A program made the position numbers and the translations under genes. Under the pieces are notes generated by a model, which saw nothing but the letters and a program-made list of their open reading frames with translations, did not search any database and was not told the DNA's origin. DNA of 12,338 bases. Origin: CAUSKK01 sp963532425 (GTDB taxonomy: Bacteria; Pseudomonadota; Gammaproteobacteria; Cardiobacteriales; Cardiobacteriaceae). Location of the stretch: assembly GCA_963532425.1 (NCBI GenBank), contig CAUSKK010000030.1:1-12338 (forward strand). Reading direction: 5' to 3'. This document shows positions 1-6,992 of this stretch, piece by piece. Position 1 is the first letter of the stretch. The number at the start of each line of letters is the position of its first letter.

Positions 1-209
1 TAGGTATTTTGTTGGTATTACAAAACACCCGCACAAACTATTTGTATAAATTTTTTATAGAACTCACTAGTTTTTGTGTTTACTAGCGAACGAGCTGCCC
101 ATTATAGGGAGGAAAATTTCCTCCGCAACTTATTTTTTTAGATTTTTGAAACTAATTTAATAATTATCTGATTTAATTAAAAATTTTTTGGCCACTACTA
201 CTCATTATT
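1..209. other. AT-rich gene-free segment downstream of ftsB
   Basis: No convincing coding region is seen here. The segment is strikingly A+T-rich compared with the rest of the window, with T and A runs around 51-56, 133-139 and 179-189. It holds one inverted repeat (108-124, listed separately). No ispD or other cell-envelope gene follows ftsB within the window, so the minus-strand operon may end here. I see no GC-rich hairpin followed by a minus-strand U-run that would be a classical terminator for it. Confidence 0.6.
108..124. repeat. Inverted repeat GGAGGAAA-A-TTTCCTCC
   Basis: This is a perfect 8-bp inverted repeat around a single A; as RNA it would fold as GGAGGA/TCCTCC with a 5-nt loop. 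On the plus strand a T-run (133-139) follows only after an 8-nt gap, so it is a poor terminator for plus-strand transcripts entering from the left. On the minus strand no T-run follows. It could be a weak terminator, an mRNA 3'-end stabiliser or an operator. The symmetry is seen; the function is inferred. Confidence 0.35.
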
Positions 210-575
210 CTAAATAATCGGCTCATCTTCAGCCAGAATCTCATCCAAACCCTCCACATCGGGCAGCTCACTAATGTCCAGACCCGAACTATAGAAAAAG
301 TGTTCACCATCGGCAATCTTTGAAAACCTTTCCCGCTGCAGCGCTTCAAAATGGCCAAAATCCTGGGGCGATTTCAGAATTTCCGTCTCCTGGGCCATGG
401 TGTCGTTGTATTTCTTAATGGCCAGGTTATAGGCCTGATTATTGGCGTTGTTTTGCAGAATGTCTTCATTAATCTGAATATTTTCCCGACTTTTCTGCCA
501 GAGCAGATTCGCCAAAAAAAAGAGCGCTCCAGTCAGGAGACAGAGCGCTACTTTAACCAGCCAGTTGGCAGGCAT
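210..575 (-). CDS. ftsB: Cell division protein FtsB (divisome, septum formation initiator family)
   Basis: The product is 121 aa, close to the usual 90-120 aa of FtsB. It has a very short cytoplasmic N-terminus, one transmembrane helix (about residues 6-25), a polar coiled-coil stretch (about 27-70) and a C-terminal part with EALQRERFSKIADGEHFFY. That part resembles the family pattern E-x-x-A/R-R-x-x-x-x-x-x-x-GE-x-F-Y. FtsB pairs with FtsL and FtsQ in the inner membrane and helps activate FtsW/FtsI. The ATG overlaps the eno stop codon by one base (TAATG), which suggests translational coupling. Position directly after eno is classical for gamma- and betaproteobacterial ftsB. The acidic C-terminal tail (about residues 100-121) is somewhat longer than in E. 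coli. The assignment rests on context plus topology, because the primary sequence of this family is poorly conserved. Confidence 0.85.
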   Translation of the reverse strand: MPANWLVKVALCLLTGALFFLANLLWQKSRENIQINEDILQNNANNQAYNLAIKKYNDTMAQETEILKSPQDFGHFEALQRERFSKIADGEHFFYSSGLDISELPDVEGLDEILAEDEPII

Positions 576-1870
576 TATTTAATTTTACCGAGCAGAGCTT
601 TTTTGCCGCCGTAGACCGCTTTATTGCCCAGTTCGGCCTCAATGGTCAGGAGCCGGTTGTACTTGGCGACCCGGTCGGAACGGCACAGCGAACCGGTTTT
701 AATCTGGGTGGCGGTGGTGGCCACAGCAATATCCGCAATGGTGGTGTCTTCGGTTTCACCAGAACGGTGGGAAACGATGGCGGCATAGCCAGCTTTGTTC
801 GCCATGTCGATGGCCTGCAGCGTTTCGGTCAGCGAGCCAATCTGGTTTGGTTTAATCAGAATGGCATTGGCAATGCCCTTGTCGATGCCCTCTTTGAAGA
901 TTTTCGGGTTGGTAACGAAGAGGTCATCGCCCACCAGCTGAACTTTTGAACCCAATTTCTCGGTGAGCAGTTTCCAGCCGTCCCAGTCGCTTTCGTCGAG
1001 ACCATCTTCAATGGAAACAATGGGATAACGTGAAACCAGACCGGCCAGATAGTCCACGAACTCGGCCGAGGTGAAGGTTTTGTTTTCCGAAGCCAGACTG
1101 TATTTGCCGTTCTCATAGAGTTCGGAAGCTGCCACGTCCAGCGCCAGGAAAATTTGCTCGCCCGCCTTGTAGCCGGCCTTTTGAATGGCTTCCATGATGA
1201 CCTGAAGCGCTTCCTCGTTGGAGCTCAGGTTGGGAGCGAAACCACCCTCGTCGCCCACACCGGTGGACAGACCTTTGTCGTGCAGCACTTTTTTCAGGGT
1301 GTGGAAGATTTCGGACCCGGCCCGAAGCGCTTCGGAGAAGGAATCAAAGCCGGCCGGCATAATCATAAATTCCTGAATATCCACCGAGTTATCGGCATGT
1401 TCACCGCCGTTGATGATGTTCATCATCGGCACGGGCAGTTGGTAGGTGTCCTGGTCGTTGAGATAGCGATAGAGCGGTACACCTTTGCTGTTGGCGCGAG
1501 CCCGGGCCATGGCCAGAGAAACGCCCAGAATGGCATTGGCACCCAGATTCTTTTTGAAATCGTCGCCATCCAGCGCCAGCATGACGCCGTCGGCTTTGCC
1601 CTGGCAGTTCATGCAGTTGAGGTTATGGCCCACCAGCGCCTGTTTCAGCTTGGTATTGACATTTTCAACGGCCTTTTTGACGCCCTTGCCGAGGTAGCGG
1701 CCTTTATCGCCGTCGCGCAGTTCGAGCGCTTCGCGGGAACCGGTGGAAGCACCGGAGGGAACGCAGGCGGTGCCCTGGACGCCGTCGTCCAGCGTTACGG
1801 TTACCTGAACGGTGGGATTACCGCGAGAATCCAAAATTTCAATGGCATGTACATTGGCGATGGTTGTCAT
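575..1870 (-). CDS. eno: Enolase (phosphopyruvate hydratase)
   Basis: Enolase interconverts 2-phosphoglycerate and phosphoenolpyruvate in glycolysis; in many proteobacteria it is also a part of the RNA degradosome. The product is 431 aa, full length for the family. Visible landmarks are the N-terminal EILDSRGNPT (residues 11-20), the SGASTG loop (39-44), H158 in GGEHADN, catalytic E208 in GDEGGFAPN, Mg ligands D245, E288 and D315, catalytic K340 in LIKPNQ, and the signature SHRSGETEDT (367-376). An open frame extends 14 codons further upstream to 1912. The ATG at 1870 is preferred because homologues begin at this point and a GAGGA ribosome site lies 7 nt before it. It lies 59 nt after kdsA and overlaps ftsB by one base. 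Two perfect GAAGCGCTTC palindromes lie inside the gene (1204-1213 and 1324-1333), both read as Glu-Ala-Leu. Confidence 0.97.
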   Translation of the reverse strand: MTTIANVHAIEILDSRGNPTVQVTVTLDDGVQGTACVPSGASTGSREALELRDGDKGRYLGKGVKKAVENVNTKLKQALVGHNLNCMNCQGKADGVMLALDGDDFKKNLGANAILGVSLAMARARANSKGVPLYRYLNDQDTYQLPVPMMNIINGGEHADNSVDIQEFMIMPAGFDSFSEALRAGSEIFHTLKKVLHDKGLSTGVGDEGGFAPNLSSNEEALQVIMEAIQKAGYKAGEQIFLALDVAASELYENGKYSLASENKTFTSAEFVDYLAGLVSRYPIVSIEDGLDESDWDGWKLLTEKLGSKVQLVGDDLFVTNPKIFKEGIDKGIANAILIKPNQIGSLTETLQAIDMANKAGYAAIVSHRSGETEDTTIADIAVATTATQIKTGSLCRSDRVAKYNRLLTIEAELGNKAVYGGKKALLGKIK

Positions 1871-1877
1871 GGTTTTT

Positions 1878-1882
1878 TCCTC
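1878..1882 (-). promoter_or_regulatory. Ribosome binding site of eno (GAGGA)
   Basis: On the minus strand GAGGA is followed by a 7-nt A-rich spacer and the ATG ending at 1870. It decides the start in favour of 1870 over the in-frame ATG at 1912, which would add 14 residues absent from the family. Confidence 0.75.
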
Positions 1883-1918
1883 ATTATGAATAATTACTTC
1901 TTTATAGCGCATCCCAGG

Positions 1919-1928
1919 GAAGCGCTTG
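1919..1928. repeat. GAAGCGCTTG, near-copy of the palindrome, in the kdsA-eno spacer
   Basis: This one-mismatch copy of the window-wide GAAGCGCTTC palindrome lies directly after the kdsA stop codon, in the 59-nt spacer before eno. The rest of the spacer is A/T-rich on the minus strand (a TATAAA and a CATAAT can be found). An internal eno promoter is therefore possible, but no good -35 box is correctly spaced. Confidence 0.5.
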
Positions 1929-1929
1929 A

Positions 1930-2739
1930 TTAACCTTTGATTACAGCGTCCAGCGCGAGCAGCCGCTCCAGCAGCGGGCGCATCTCGGCCAGCGGCACCG
2001 CATTGGGGCCATCGGACAGGGCGCTATCCGGGTCGGGGTGGGTTTCCATGAAGACCCCGGCCACGCCCACGGCCACCGCCGCCCGGGCCAGCGCCGGCAC
2101 AAATTCCCGCTGACCGCCGGAGCTACTGCCCTGGCCGCCGGGCAGCTGCACCGAGTGGGTGGCGTCATAGACCACCGGCAGACCGAAGCGCTTCATCACC
2201 TCCAGCGAACGCATGTCGGAAACCAGATTGTTATAGCCAAAGGAGGCGCCCCGTTCACAGAGCATAATTTGCGAATTGCCGGTGGCCAGAGCTTTCTGGG
2301 CCACCTGTTCCATGTCCCAGGGGGCGAGAAACTGACCCTTTTTGATATTCACCGGCTTGCCCAGACTGCAGACCCGCCGGATGAAGTCCGTCTGGCGGCA
2401 GAGAAAGGCCGGCGTCTGCAGCACATCAACCACCTCGGCCACGGCCTCCAGCGGCGTATCCTCGTGGACATCGGTCAGCACCGGCAGTTCCAGTTCACTT
2501 TTAATTTTGGCAAGGATACGCAGGCCCTCGGCCAGGCCTAGACCGCGAAAACTCTGGCCCGAGGAGCGGTTGGCCTTGTCGAAGGAGGATTTATAAATCA
2601 GCGGAATGCGCAAATCCGAGCAGATGCGCTTCAGGGTTTCGGCCGTACGCAGGCTAAGCGCTTCGTTCTCGATGACGCAGTTGCCGGCAATCAGAAAGAA
2701 GCGCTCCCCGTTGCCCACGCTAAAACCACAGAGATTCAC
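1930..2739 (-). CDS. kdsA: 3-deoxy-D-manno-octulosonate 8-phosphate synthase (KdsA), metal-dependent type by residues
   Basis: KdsA condenses phosphoenolpyruvate with arabinose 5-phosphate to Kdo-8-phosphate, the first committed step toward the Kdo of lipopolysaccharide; it implies a Gram-negative cell. The product is 269 aa. Motifs include MNLCGF at the start, IAGNCVIE (17-24), FDKANRSS (53-60), TDVHE (89-93), CRQTDF (114-119), CERGASFGYNNL (161-172) and SDGPNAVPL (242-250). Cys21, His195, Glu232 and Asp243 line up, at a constant offset of ten, with the metal ligands Cys11, His185, Glu222 and Asp233 that I recall for the Aquifex enzyme. The E. coli enzyme has Asn at the Cys position and needs no metal. 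The start codon is GTG, embedded in the pyrG stop (GTGA, 4-nt overlap), implying coupled translation. The gene carries a palindrome copy at 2185-2194 (read Lys-Arg-Phe) and near-copies at 2655-2664 and 2698-2707. Confidence 0.96.
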   Translation of the reverse strand: MNLCGFSVGNGERFFLIAGNCVIENEALSLRTAETLKRICSDLRIPLIYKSSFDKANRSSGQSFRGLGLAEGLRILAKIKSELELPVLTDVHEDTPLEAVAEVVDVLQTPAFLCRQTDFIRRVCSLGKPVNIKKGQFLAPWDMEQVAQKALATGNSQIMLCERGASFGYNNLVSDMRSLEVMKRFGLPVVYDATHSVQLPGGQGSSSGGQREFVPALARAAVAVGVAGVFMETHPDPDSALSDGPNAVPLAEMRPLLERLLALDAVIKG

Positions 2740-4358
2740 GGCCGTTCCTTGCAGGCGCGGATAAAGGAGCTAAAGAGCGGGTGGCCCTTGCGCGGCGTCG
2801 AGGTGAATTCCGGATGGGCCTGGCAGGCGACGAACCAGCGGTGCTGGGGCAACTCCACCACTTCCACCAGATTGCTGTCCTCGGCCCGGCCGGAAATGAC
2901 CAGCCCGCCGGCCTCCAGGGCGGCCTCATAGTTCTGATTGACCTCGTAGCGGTGGCGGTGGCGCTCGCGAATCAGCTCGCTGCCGTAAATCGCGGCGATG
3001 CGTGAGCCGGCCTTGAGCCGGGCCGGCAGGGCGCCGAGGCGCATGGTGCCGCCCAAATCGCTGGCATTGCTGCGTTTTTCCGTTTCGCCGCGATTGTTGG
3101 TCCACTCGGACATCAGGGCGATGACCGGTTCCAGCCCCGGATTGTCCCACTCGGTGGAGCCGGCTTTGAGGCCGAGCACGTTGCGGGCATATTCGATAAC
3201 CGCCAGCTGCATGCCGAGACAGATGCCGAGATAGGGCACGTTGTGCTCCCGGGCATAGCGAATGGCCAGCATTTTGCCCTCGACGCCGCGACTGCCGAAG
3301 CCGCCGGGCACGACGATGCCATCGACGCCGGCCAGCAGCGCTTCGCCCTGGCTCTCCAGCTGCTCCGAATCGATGTAGCGAATCTGCACGTGCACGCCGT
3401 TATAGAAGCCGGCGGTGGTAAGCGCTTCGTTCAGGGACTTATAGGCATCGGGCAGATTGATGTACTTGCCCACCATGGCCACGGTCAGCATGCCGCTGGC
3501 GGAGCCCATGCGGGCGATGATGGCCTGCCAGTCCTGCAAATCCACCGGCGGCAAATCCTGCCAGCCGAAATGGCGGGCGATGATGTCGTCCACCTGCTGG
3601 CGGTGGTAGAGCAGCGGGATTTCATAGATGTTCTTGACGTCGAGGCCGACGATGACCGAGCTCATCGGCACATTGGTAAACAGGGAAATCTTCTTCCGCT
3701 CTTCGTCGGGAATGGGCTTTTCGGCCCGGCAAATCAGCATATTCGGCCGAATGCCGATGGCGCCCAGCTCCTTAACGCTGTGCTGGGTGGGCTTGGTCTT
3801 CAGCTCATTGGCCGAGGCAATGAACGGCACCAGAGTCAGATGGATAAACATGCTGTGCTCGGGGCCCAGATGCAGGCTGAGCTGGCGAATGGCCTCCAGA
3901 AACGGCTGGGATTCGATGTCGCCGATGGTGCCGCCCACCTCCACCAGGGCCACATCGCTGCCCTGGGCGGCCTTAATAATGTGGGCCTTGATGGCGTCGG
4001 TGATGTGGGGAATGACCTGCACCGTGGCGCCGAGATAGTCGCCGCGCCGTTCGGCCCGGATGACCTCCTGATAGATGCGACCGGCGGTGCAATTGTTGAA
4101 CTGGGTGGCGCGCATATTAACGAAGCGCTCATAGTGGCCCAAATCCAGGTCGGTTTCGGCGCCGTCCTCGGTTACGAAAACCTCCCCGTGCTGGTAGGGG
4201 CTCATGGTGCCCGGGTCCACGTTGATATAGGGGTCAAGTTTGATGAGGGTTACCCGCAGGCCGCGAGATTCGAGCAGGGCCCCGATGGAGGCGGCAGAAA
4301 TACCTTTGCCCAGCGAGGACACCACCCCGCCGGTTACGAAAATAAAGTTTGTGCTCAT
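2736..4358 (-). CDS. pyrG: CTP synthase (glutamine-hydrolysing)
   Basis: PyrG makes CTP from UTP, ATP and glutamine, the last step of pyrimidine nucleotide synthesis; it is a cytosolic tetramer. The product is 540 aa, a normal length. The N-terminal synthetase domain (about 1-265) opens with FIFVTGGVVSSLGKG and shows K18, K40, D72 and E140 at the expected positions. The class I glutamine amidotransferase domain (about 290-535) has the oxyanion-loop PGGFGSRG (351-358), nucleophile Cys380 in YLGICLGMQ, and His515/Glu517 in CQAHPEF completing the triad. The gene follows tilS after 30 nt and overlaps kdsA by 4 nt. No strong Shine-Dalgarno sequence precedes the ATG; the nearest is AGGCG about 8 nt upstream. 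A near-copy of the palindrome (TAAGCGCTTC) sits at 3419-3428. Confidence 0.98.
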   Translation of the reverse strand: MSTNFIFVTGGVVSSLGKGISAASIGALLESRGLRVTLIKLDPYINVDPGTMSPYQHGEVFVTEDGAETDLDLGHYERFVNMRATQFNNCTAGRIYQEVIRAERRGDYLGATVQVIPHITDAIKAHIIKAAQGSDVALVEVGGTIGDIESQPFLEAIRQLSLHLGPEHSMFIHLTLVPFIASANELKTKPTQHSVKELGAIGIRPNMLICRAEKPIPDEERKKISLFTNVPMSSVIVGLDVKNIYEIPLLYHRQQVDDIIARHFGWQDLPPVDLQDWQAIIARMGSASGMLTVAMVGKYINLPDAYKSLNEALTTAGFYNGVHVQIRYIDSEQLESQGEALLAGVDGIVVPGGFGSRGVEGKMLAIRYAREHNVPYLGICLGMQLAVIEYARNVLGLKAGSTEWDNPGLEPVIALMSEWTNNRGETEKRSNASDLGGTMRLGALPARLKAGSRIAAIYGSELIRERHRHRYEVNQNYEAALEAGGLVISGRAEDSNLVEVVELPQHRWFVACQAHPEFTSTPRKGHPLFSSFIRACKERP

Positions 4359-4388
4359 GGAGAAACGCCTAGTTGGGAAACGGGAATT

Positions 4389-5636
4389 CTACGCAAAAAC
4401 CGCCCCCGGCGCCGGGCTTTTTTTCCAGCAAACGCGCAGATTCTGGGCATCGGCGGCCGGGCCAAAATCCCCCAGCCACAGGCAGCGGCCCCCCCGGAGC
4501 AGCAGCGGCAACCGCCGGCGCGCCTGGGCATCAACCCCTTGATTTTGAAAAAAATTCTTCAGCGACTGCGGCCCGGGGGTTCCCGGCGCCCAGTAGGAAG
4601 CGCTCTGGGGATAGAGCGCCCAGCGCAGACCGGCCAGCGCGGCCGGTTCGGCGGTGAGGGTCAGCCGGCCCAGCCCGGGCCAGTCCACCATCGGCGCCAG
4701 CGGCGGCGGCGCCCCCAGCGGCCCGTCCACATAAATATTGCCGCCGGCGGCCAGCAGACGCCCCCCAGCCGCCACCAGTTCGCCCCGGCCCGAACGAAGC
4801 GCTTCGCTGAAACTCAGCAGCCGCTTTTCCGGCACCGGCGGCCAGCCCAGCCGCTGCAACCAGCGCCGCAGCAGGGCCTTGGCCAGGGGCAGACCCTCCC
4901 GCTCGCAGAGCCGGGCCCAGGGCAGGACGCCGCCCCGGCCCAGCGCTTCGGCCAACTGCCGGTCGAGCAGACTTTTTTGCACTTCTAGGGCCTCGCCGAG
5001 ATGGCCGATGCTCCGGGCCAGCGCCCCGTCCCAGCCCGGGCCCAGGGCGCGCAGGGTCGGCAGCAGGCGCCGGCGCAGCTGGTTGCGGGTGAAACGCTCG
5101 TCGCCGTTGCTGGGGTCATCGAGATAGGCCCAGCCCTCGGCGGCACAGCGGGCGCTGATGTCCGCCCGGGCCACCCCCAGCAGCGGCCGCCAGTGTTCGC
5201 CCCGGCCGAAGCGCTTCCGTTCCGGCATGGCGGCGAGCCCATCGAGGCCGGCGCCGCGCTGGAGCTGGAGAAAGAAGGTTTCCAGCTGGTCATCGCGCTG
5301 GTGGCCGGTGAGCAGCACGCCCCGTTCCGGCAGCAGCGCCGCCAGCCGTTCATAGCGGGCCGTGCGGGCCTGGGCCTCGGCATTGGGCCCGGCGCTCAGA
5401 TGCAAATCCTCGCGCTGGAAGGGTACGCCGTGGCGGGCGCAGAGCGCGGCGCAGAAATCGCCCCACTGGGCCCCGGCCGCGCTCCAGCCGTGGTTGAGAT
5501 AGGCGGCGCCAAAGCCATAGCCACCGAGGCGAAGCAGATGGAAGAGGGCGACGCTGTCGCGGCCGCCGGAAAGGGCCAGCAGTAAGGTGGCCGGCCGGTA
5601 TTCGTCGTACCATAGCCGGAAATTTTGATGCAACAT
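4389..5636 (-). CDS. tilS: tRNA(Ile)-lysidine synthetase TilS
   Basis: TilS attaches lysine to C34 of the CAU-anticodon tRNA-Ile, so that it reads AUA and is charged with isoleucine. The product is 415 aa, near the usual 400-450. The PP-loop ATP site is SGGRDS (23-28). The catalytic N-terminal domain also has GHQRDDQLETFFLQLQRGAG (111-130) and DPSNGDERFTRNQLRRRLLP (174-193). The C-terminal TilS domain has the form GTPGPQSLKNFFQNQGV, then RRRLPLL and LWLGDFG. An in-frame stop lies 13 codons upstream of the ATG, so the gene cannot start much earlier. No clear Shine-Dalgarno sequence is visible. Only 12 bp separate it from divergent hemL. It probably heads the operon here, although accA often precedes it elsewhere. 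Two palindrome copies are in the gene, at 4796-4805 (Glu-Ala-Leu) and 5208-5217 (Lys-Arg-Phe). Confidence 0.94.
   Translation of the reverse strand: MLHQNFRLWYDEYRPATLLLALSGGRDSVALFHLLRLGGYGFGAAYLNHGWSAAGAQWGDFCAALCARHGVPFQREDLHLSAGPNAEAQARTARYERLAALLPERGVLLTGHQRDDQLETFFLQLQRGAGLDGLAAMPERKRFGRGEHWRPLLGVARADISARCAAEGWAYLDDPSNGDERFTRNQLRRRLLPTLRALGPGWDGALARSIGHLGEALEVQKSLLDRQLAEALGRGGVLPWARLCEREGLPLAKALLRRWLQRLGWPPVPEKRLLSFSEALRSGRGELVAAGGRLLAAGGNIYVDGPLGAPPPLAPMVDWPGLGRLTLTAEPAALAGLRWALYPQSASYWAPGTPGPQSLKNFFQNQGVDAQARRRLPLLLRGGRCLWLGDFGPAADAQNLRVCWKKSPAPGAVFA
4395..4424. terminator. Possible bidirectional terminator or attenuator at the 3' end of tilS
   Basis: A GC-only palindromic core (CCCGGCGCCGGG, 4405-4416) is flanked by AAAAA (4395-4399) on the left and TTTTTTT (4418-4424) on the right. 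On the plus strand it reads as hairpin plus seven T. On the minus strand it reads as hairpin, four bases, then five T, inside the last tilS codons and before pyrG. It could stop antisense transcripts or reduce tilS-to-pyrG read-through. The core stem is short (4-5 bp), and the A and T runs may simply encode Lys and Phe codons. Confidence 0.3.
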
Positions 5637-5637
5637 T

Positions 5638-5642
5638 GAGGA
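5638..5642 (+). promoter_or_regulatory. Ribosome binding site of hemL (GAGGA) in the 12-bp divergent gap
   Basis: GAGGA lies 6 nt before the GTG at 5649 and supports that non-ATG start. It begins two bases from the divergent tilS ATG (5634-5636), so the leader of hemL must be transcribed antisense from within tilS. Confidence 0.7.
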
Positions 5643-5648
5643 ACCAAC

Positions 5649-6935
5649 GTGAAATCCGAAGAAGCCTTTAATCTAGCGAAAAACTACATCGTCGGCGGGG
5701 TCAATTCCCCGGTGCGGGCCTTCCGCAGTGTGGGCGGCACCCCCCGCTTCATCGCCCGGGCCGAGGGCGCCAAAATCTACGACATCGACGGCCGCGATTA
5801 CATTGATTATGTGGGCTCCTGGGGCCCGGCCATCGTCGGCCACGCCCACCCGCAAATCATCGCCGCCGTCCAGGCTGCCGCCGCCAACGGCCTCAGCTTC
5901 GGCGCCCCCTGCGAGCTGGAAACCCAGCTGGCCCAGCTCATCATCGCCCGGGTGCCGAGCATCGAGCGCCTGCGCTTCTGCAGCTCCGGCACCGAGGCCA
6001 CCATGAGCGCCATTCGGCTGGCCCGGGGCTTCACCGGCCGCAGCGACATTCTCAAATTCTCCGGCTGCTACCACGGCCATTCCGATGGGCTGCTGGTGGA
6101 CGCCGGCTCCGGAGCCCTGACCTTCGGCGTGCCGAGCTCGGCCGGGGTGCCGGCGGCCTATGCCGAACACACCCTCAACGCCCCCTACAACGATTTGGCC
6201 GCCCTGGAGGAGGTTTTCCGCGCCCGGGGCGACCGGCTGGCGGCGGTCATCGTCGAGCCGGTGGCCGGCAATATGAACTGCGTCCTGCCCCGGCCCGGCT
6301 TTCTGGAACGGCTGCGCCAGCTCTGTAGCCAGTATGGGGCGGTGCTGATTTTCGACGAGGTCATGACCGGCTTCCGCATCGCCCGGGGCGGCGCCCGGGA
6401 GCGCTTCGGCATCGAGGCCGATTTGACCACCTTCGGCAAGGTCATCGGCGGCGGCATGCCGGTGGGGGCCCTGGGCGGCAAGCGCTACATCATGGAACGG
6501 CTGGCGCCGCTGGGCGATGTCTACCAGGCCGGCACCCTGTCCGGCAATCCGGTGGCCATGACCGCCGGCATCGTTAATCTCCGGCTCACCGACTCGCCGG
6601 CCTTCTATGTGGAACTGGAACAGAAAACCCGCCAGCTGGCCGACGGTCTGCGCTCGGCGGCCCGCCGGGCCGGGGTGTCGCTGGTGGTCAATCACATCTG
6701 CGGCATGCTCGGCCTCTTCTTCACCGACGCCGCCGAGGTCAGCGATTTGGCCGGGGCCAAGGCCGCCGACGCGGCGCGCTTCGCCCGCTTTTTCCATCTG
6801 ATGCTGGACGAGGGCGTCTATCTGGCCCCGTCGGCCTTCGAGGCCCTCTTCATCGGCGCCGCCCACAGCCAGGCCCTCATCGACCAAACCATTCTGGCCG
6901 CCGAAAAATCCTTCAGCGCCCTGCTCAATGCCTAG
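5649..6935 (+). CDS. hemL: Glutamate-1-semialdehyde 2,1-aminomutase
   Basis: HemL is a PLP enzyme that converts glutamate-1-semialdehyde into 5-aminolevulinate in the C5 route to haem. The product is 428 aa, standard for the family. Family marks are VGGVNSPVRAF (15-25), the YIDYVGSWGPAIVGHAHP stretch (51-68), FCSSGTEATMSAIRLAR (110-126), YHGHSDGLLV (141-150), FDEVMTGFR (235-243), the PLP lysine K264 in TFGKVIGGGMP, and GTLSGNP. The start codon is GTG, supported by a GAGGA site 6 nt upstream. The gene is divergent from tilS with 12 bp between start codons and ends 15 bp before a strong intrinsic terminator. No other haem gene is nearby. The gene contains no perfect palindrome copy; only AGCGCTTC at 6400-6407. 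Confidence 0.97.
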   Translation: MKSEEAFNLAKNYIVGGVNSPVRAFRSVGGTPRFIARAEGAKIYDIDGRDYIDYVGSWGPAIVGHAHPQIIAAVQAAAANGLSFGAPCELETQLAQLIIARVPSIERLRFCSSGTEATMSAIRLARGFTGRSDILKFSGCYHGHSDGLLVDAGSGALTFGVPSSAGVPAAYAEHTLNAPYNDLAALEEVFRARGDRLAAVIVEPVAGNMNCVLPRPGFLERLRQLCSQYGAVLIFDEVMTGFRIARGGARERFGIEADLTTFGKVIGGGMPVGALGGKRYIMERLAPLGDVYQAGTLSGNPVAMTAGIVNLRLTDSPAFYVELEQKTRQLADGLRSAARRAGVSLVVNHICGMLGLFFTDAAEVSDLAGAKAADAARFARFFHLMLDEGVYLAPSAFEALFIGAAHSQALIDQTILAAEKSFSALLNA

Positions 6936-6950
6936 CCGTTCTTTTAACCC

Positions 6951-6979
6951 AAGCGCTTCGACCGAAGCGCTTCTTTTTT
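6951..6979 (+). terminator. Intrinsic terminator of hemL built from two palindrome copies
   Basis: AAGCGCTTC (6951-6959) and GAAGCGCTT (6964-6972) form a 9-bp perfect stem with loop GACC, followed by C and six T (6974-6979). Each arm is itself a copy of the window-wide palindrome (CAAGCGCTTC at 6950-6959 with one mismatch; perfect at 6964-6973). Stem plus U-run in the correct orientation and 15 bp after the stop codon make this a confident terminator. Confidence 0.88.
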
Positions 6980-6992
6980 GGCGAGTCCCCTA

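Noticed and set aside
1871..1912. Upstream ATG at 1912 as the eno start
   Set aside because: It adds 14 residues not usual in enolases, and the strong GAGGA site would lie inside the extension, correctly spaced for ATG 1870.
3243..4988. Long plus-strand frame opposite pyrG and tilS (581 codons)
   Set aside because: It is the antisense shadow of two confident genes; composition is typical for GC-rich antisense and no motif is present.
5673..6887. Minus-strand frame of 404 codons opposite hemL
   Set aside because: It is a shadow of hemL, low complexity (Gly/Ala/His/Asp), with no domain.
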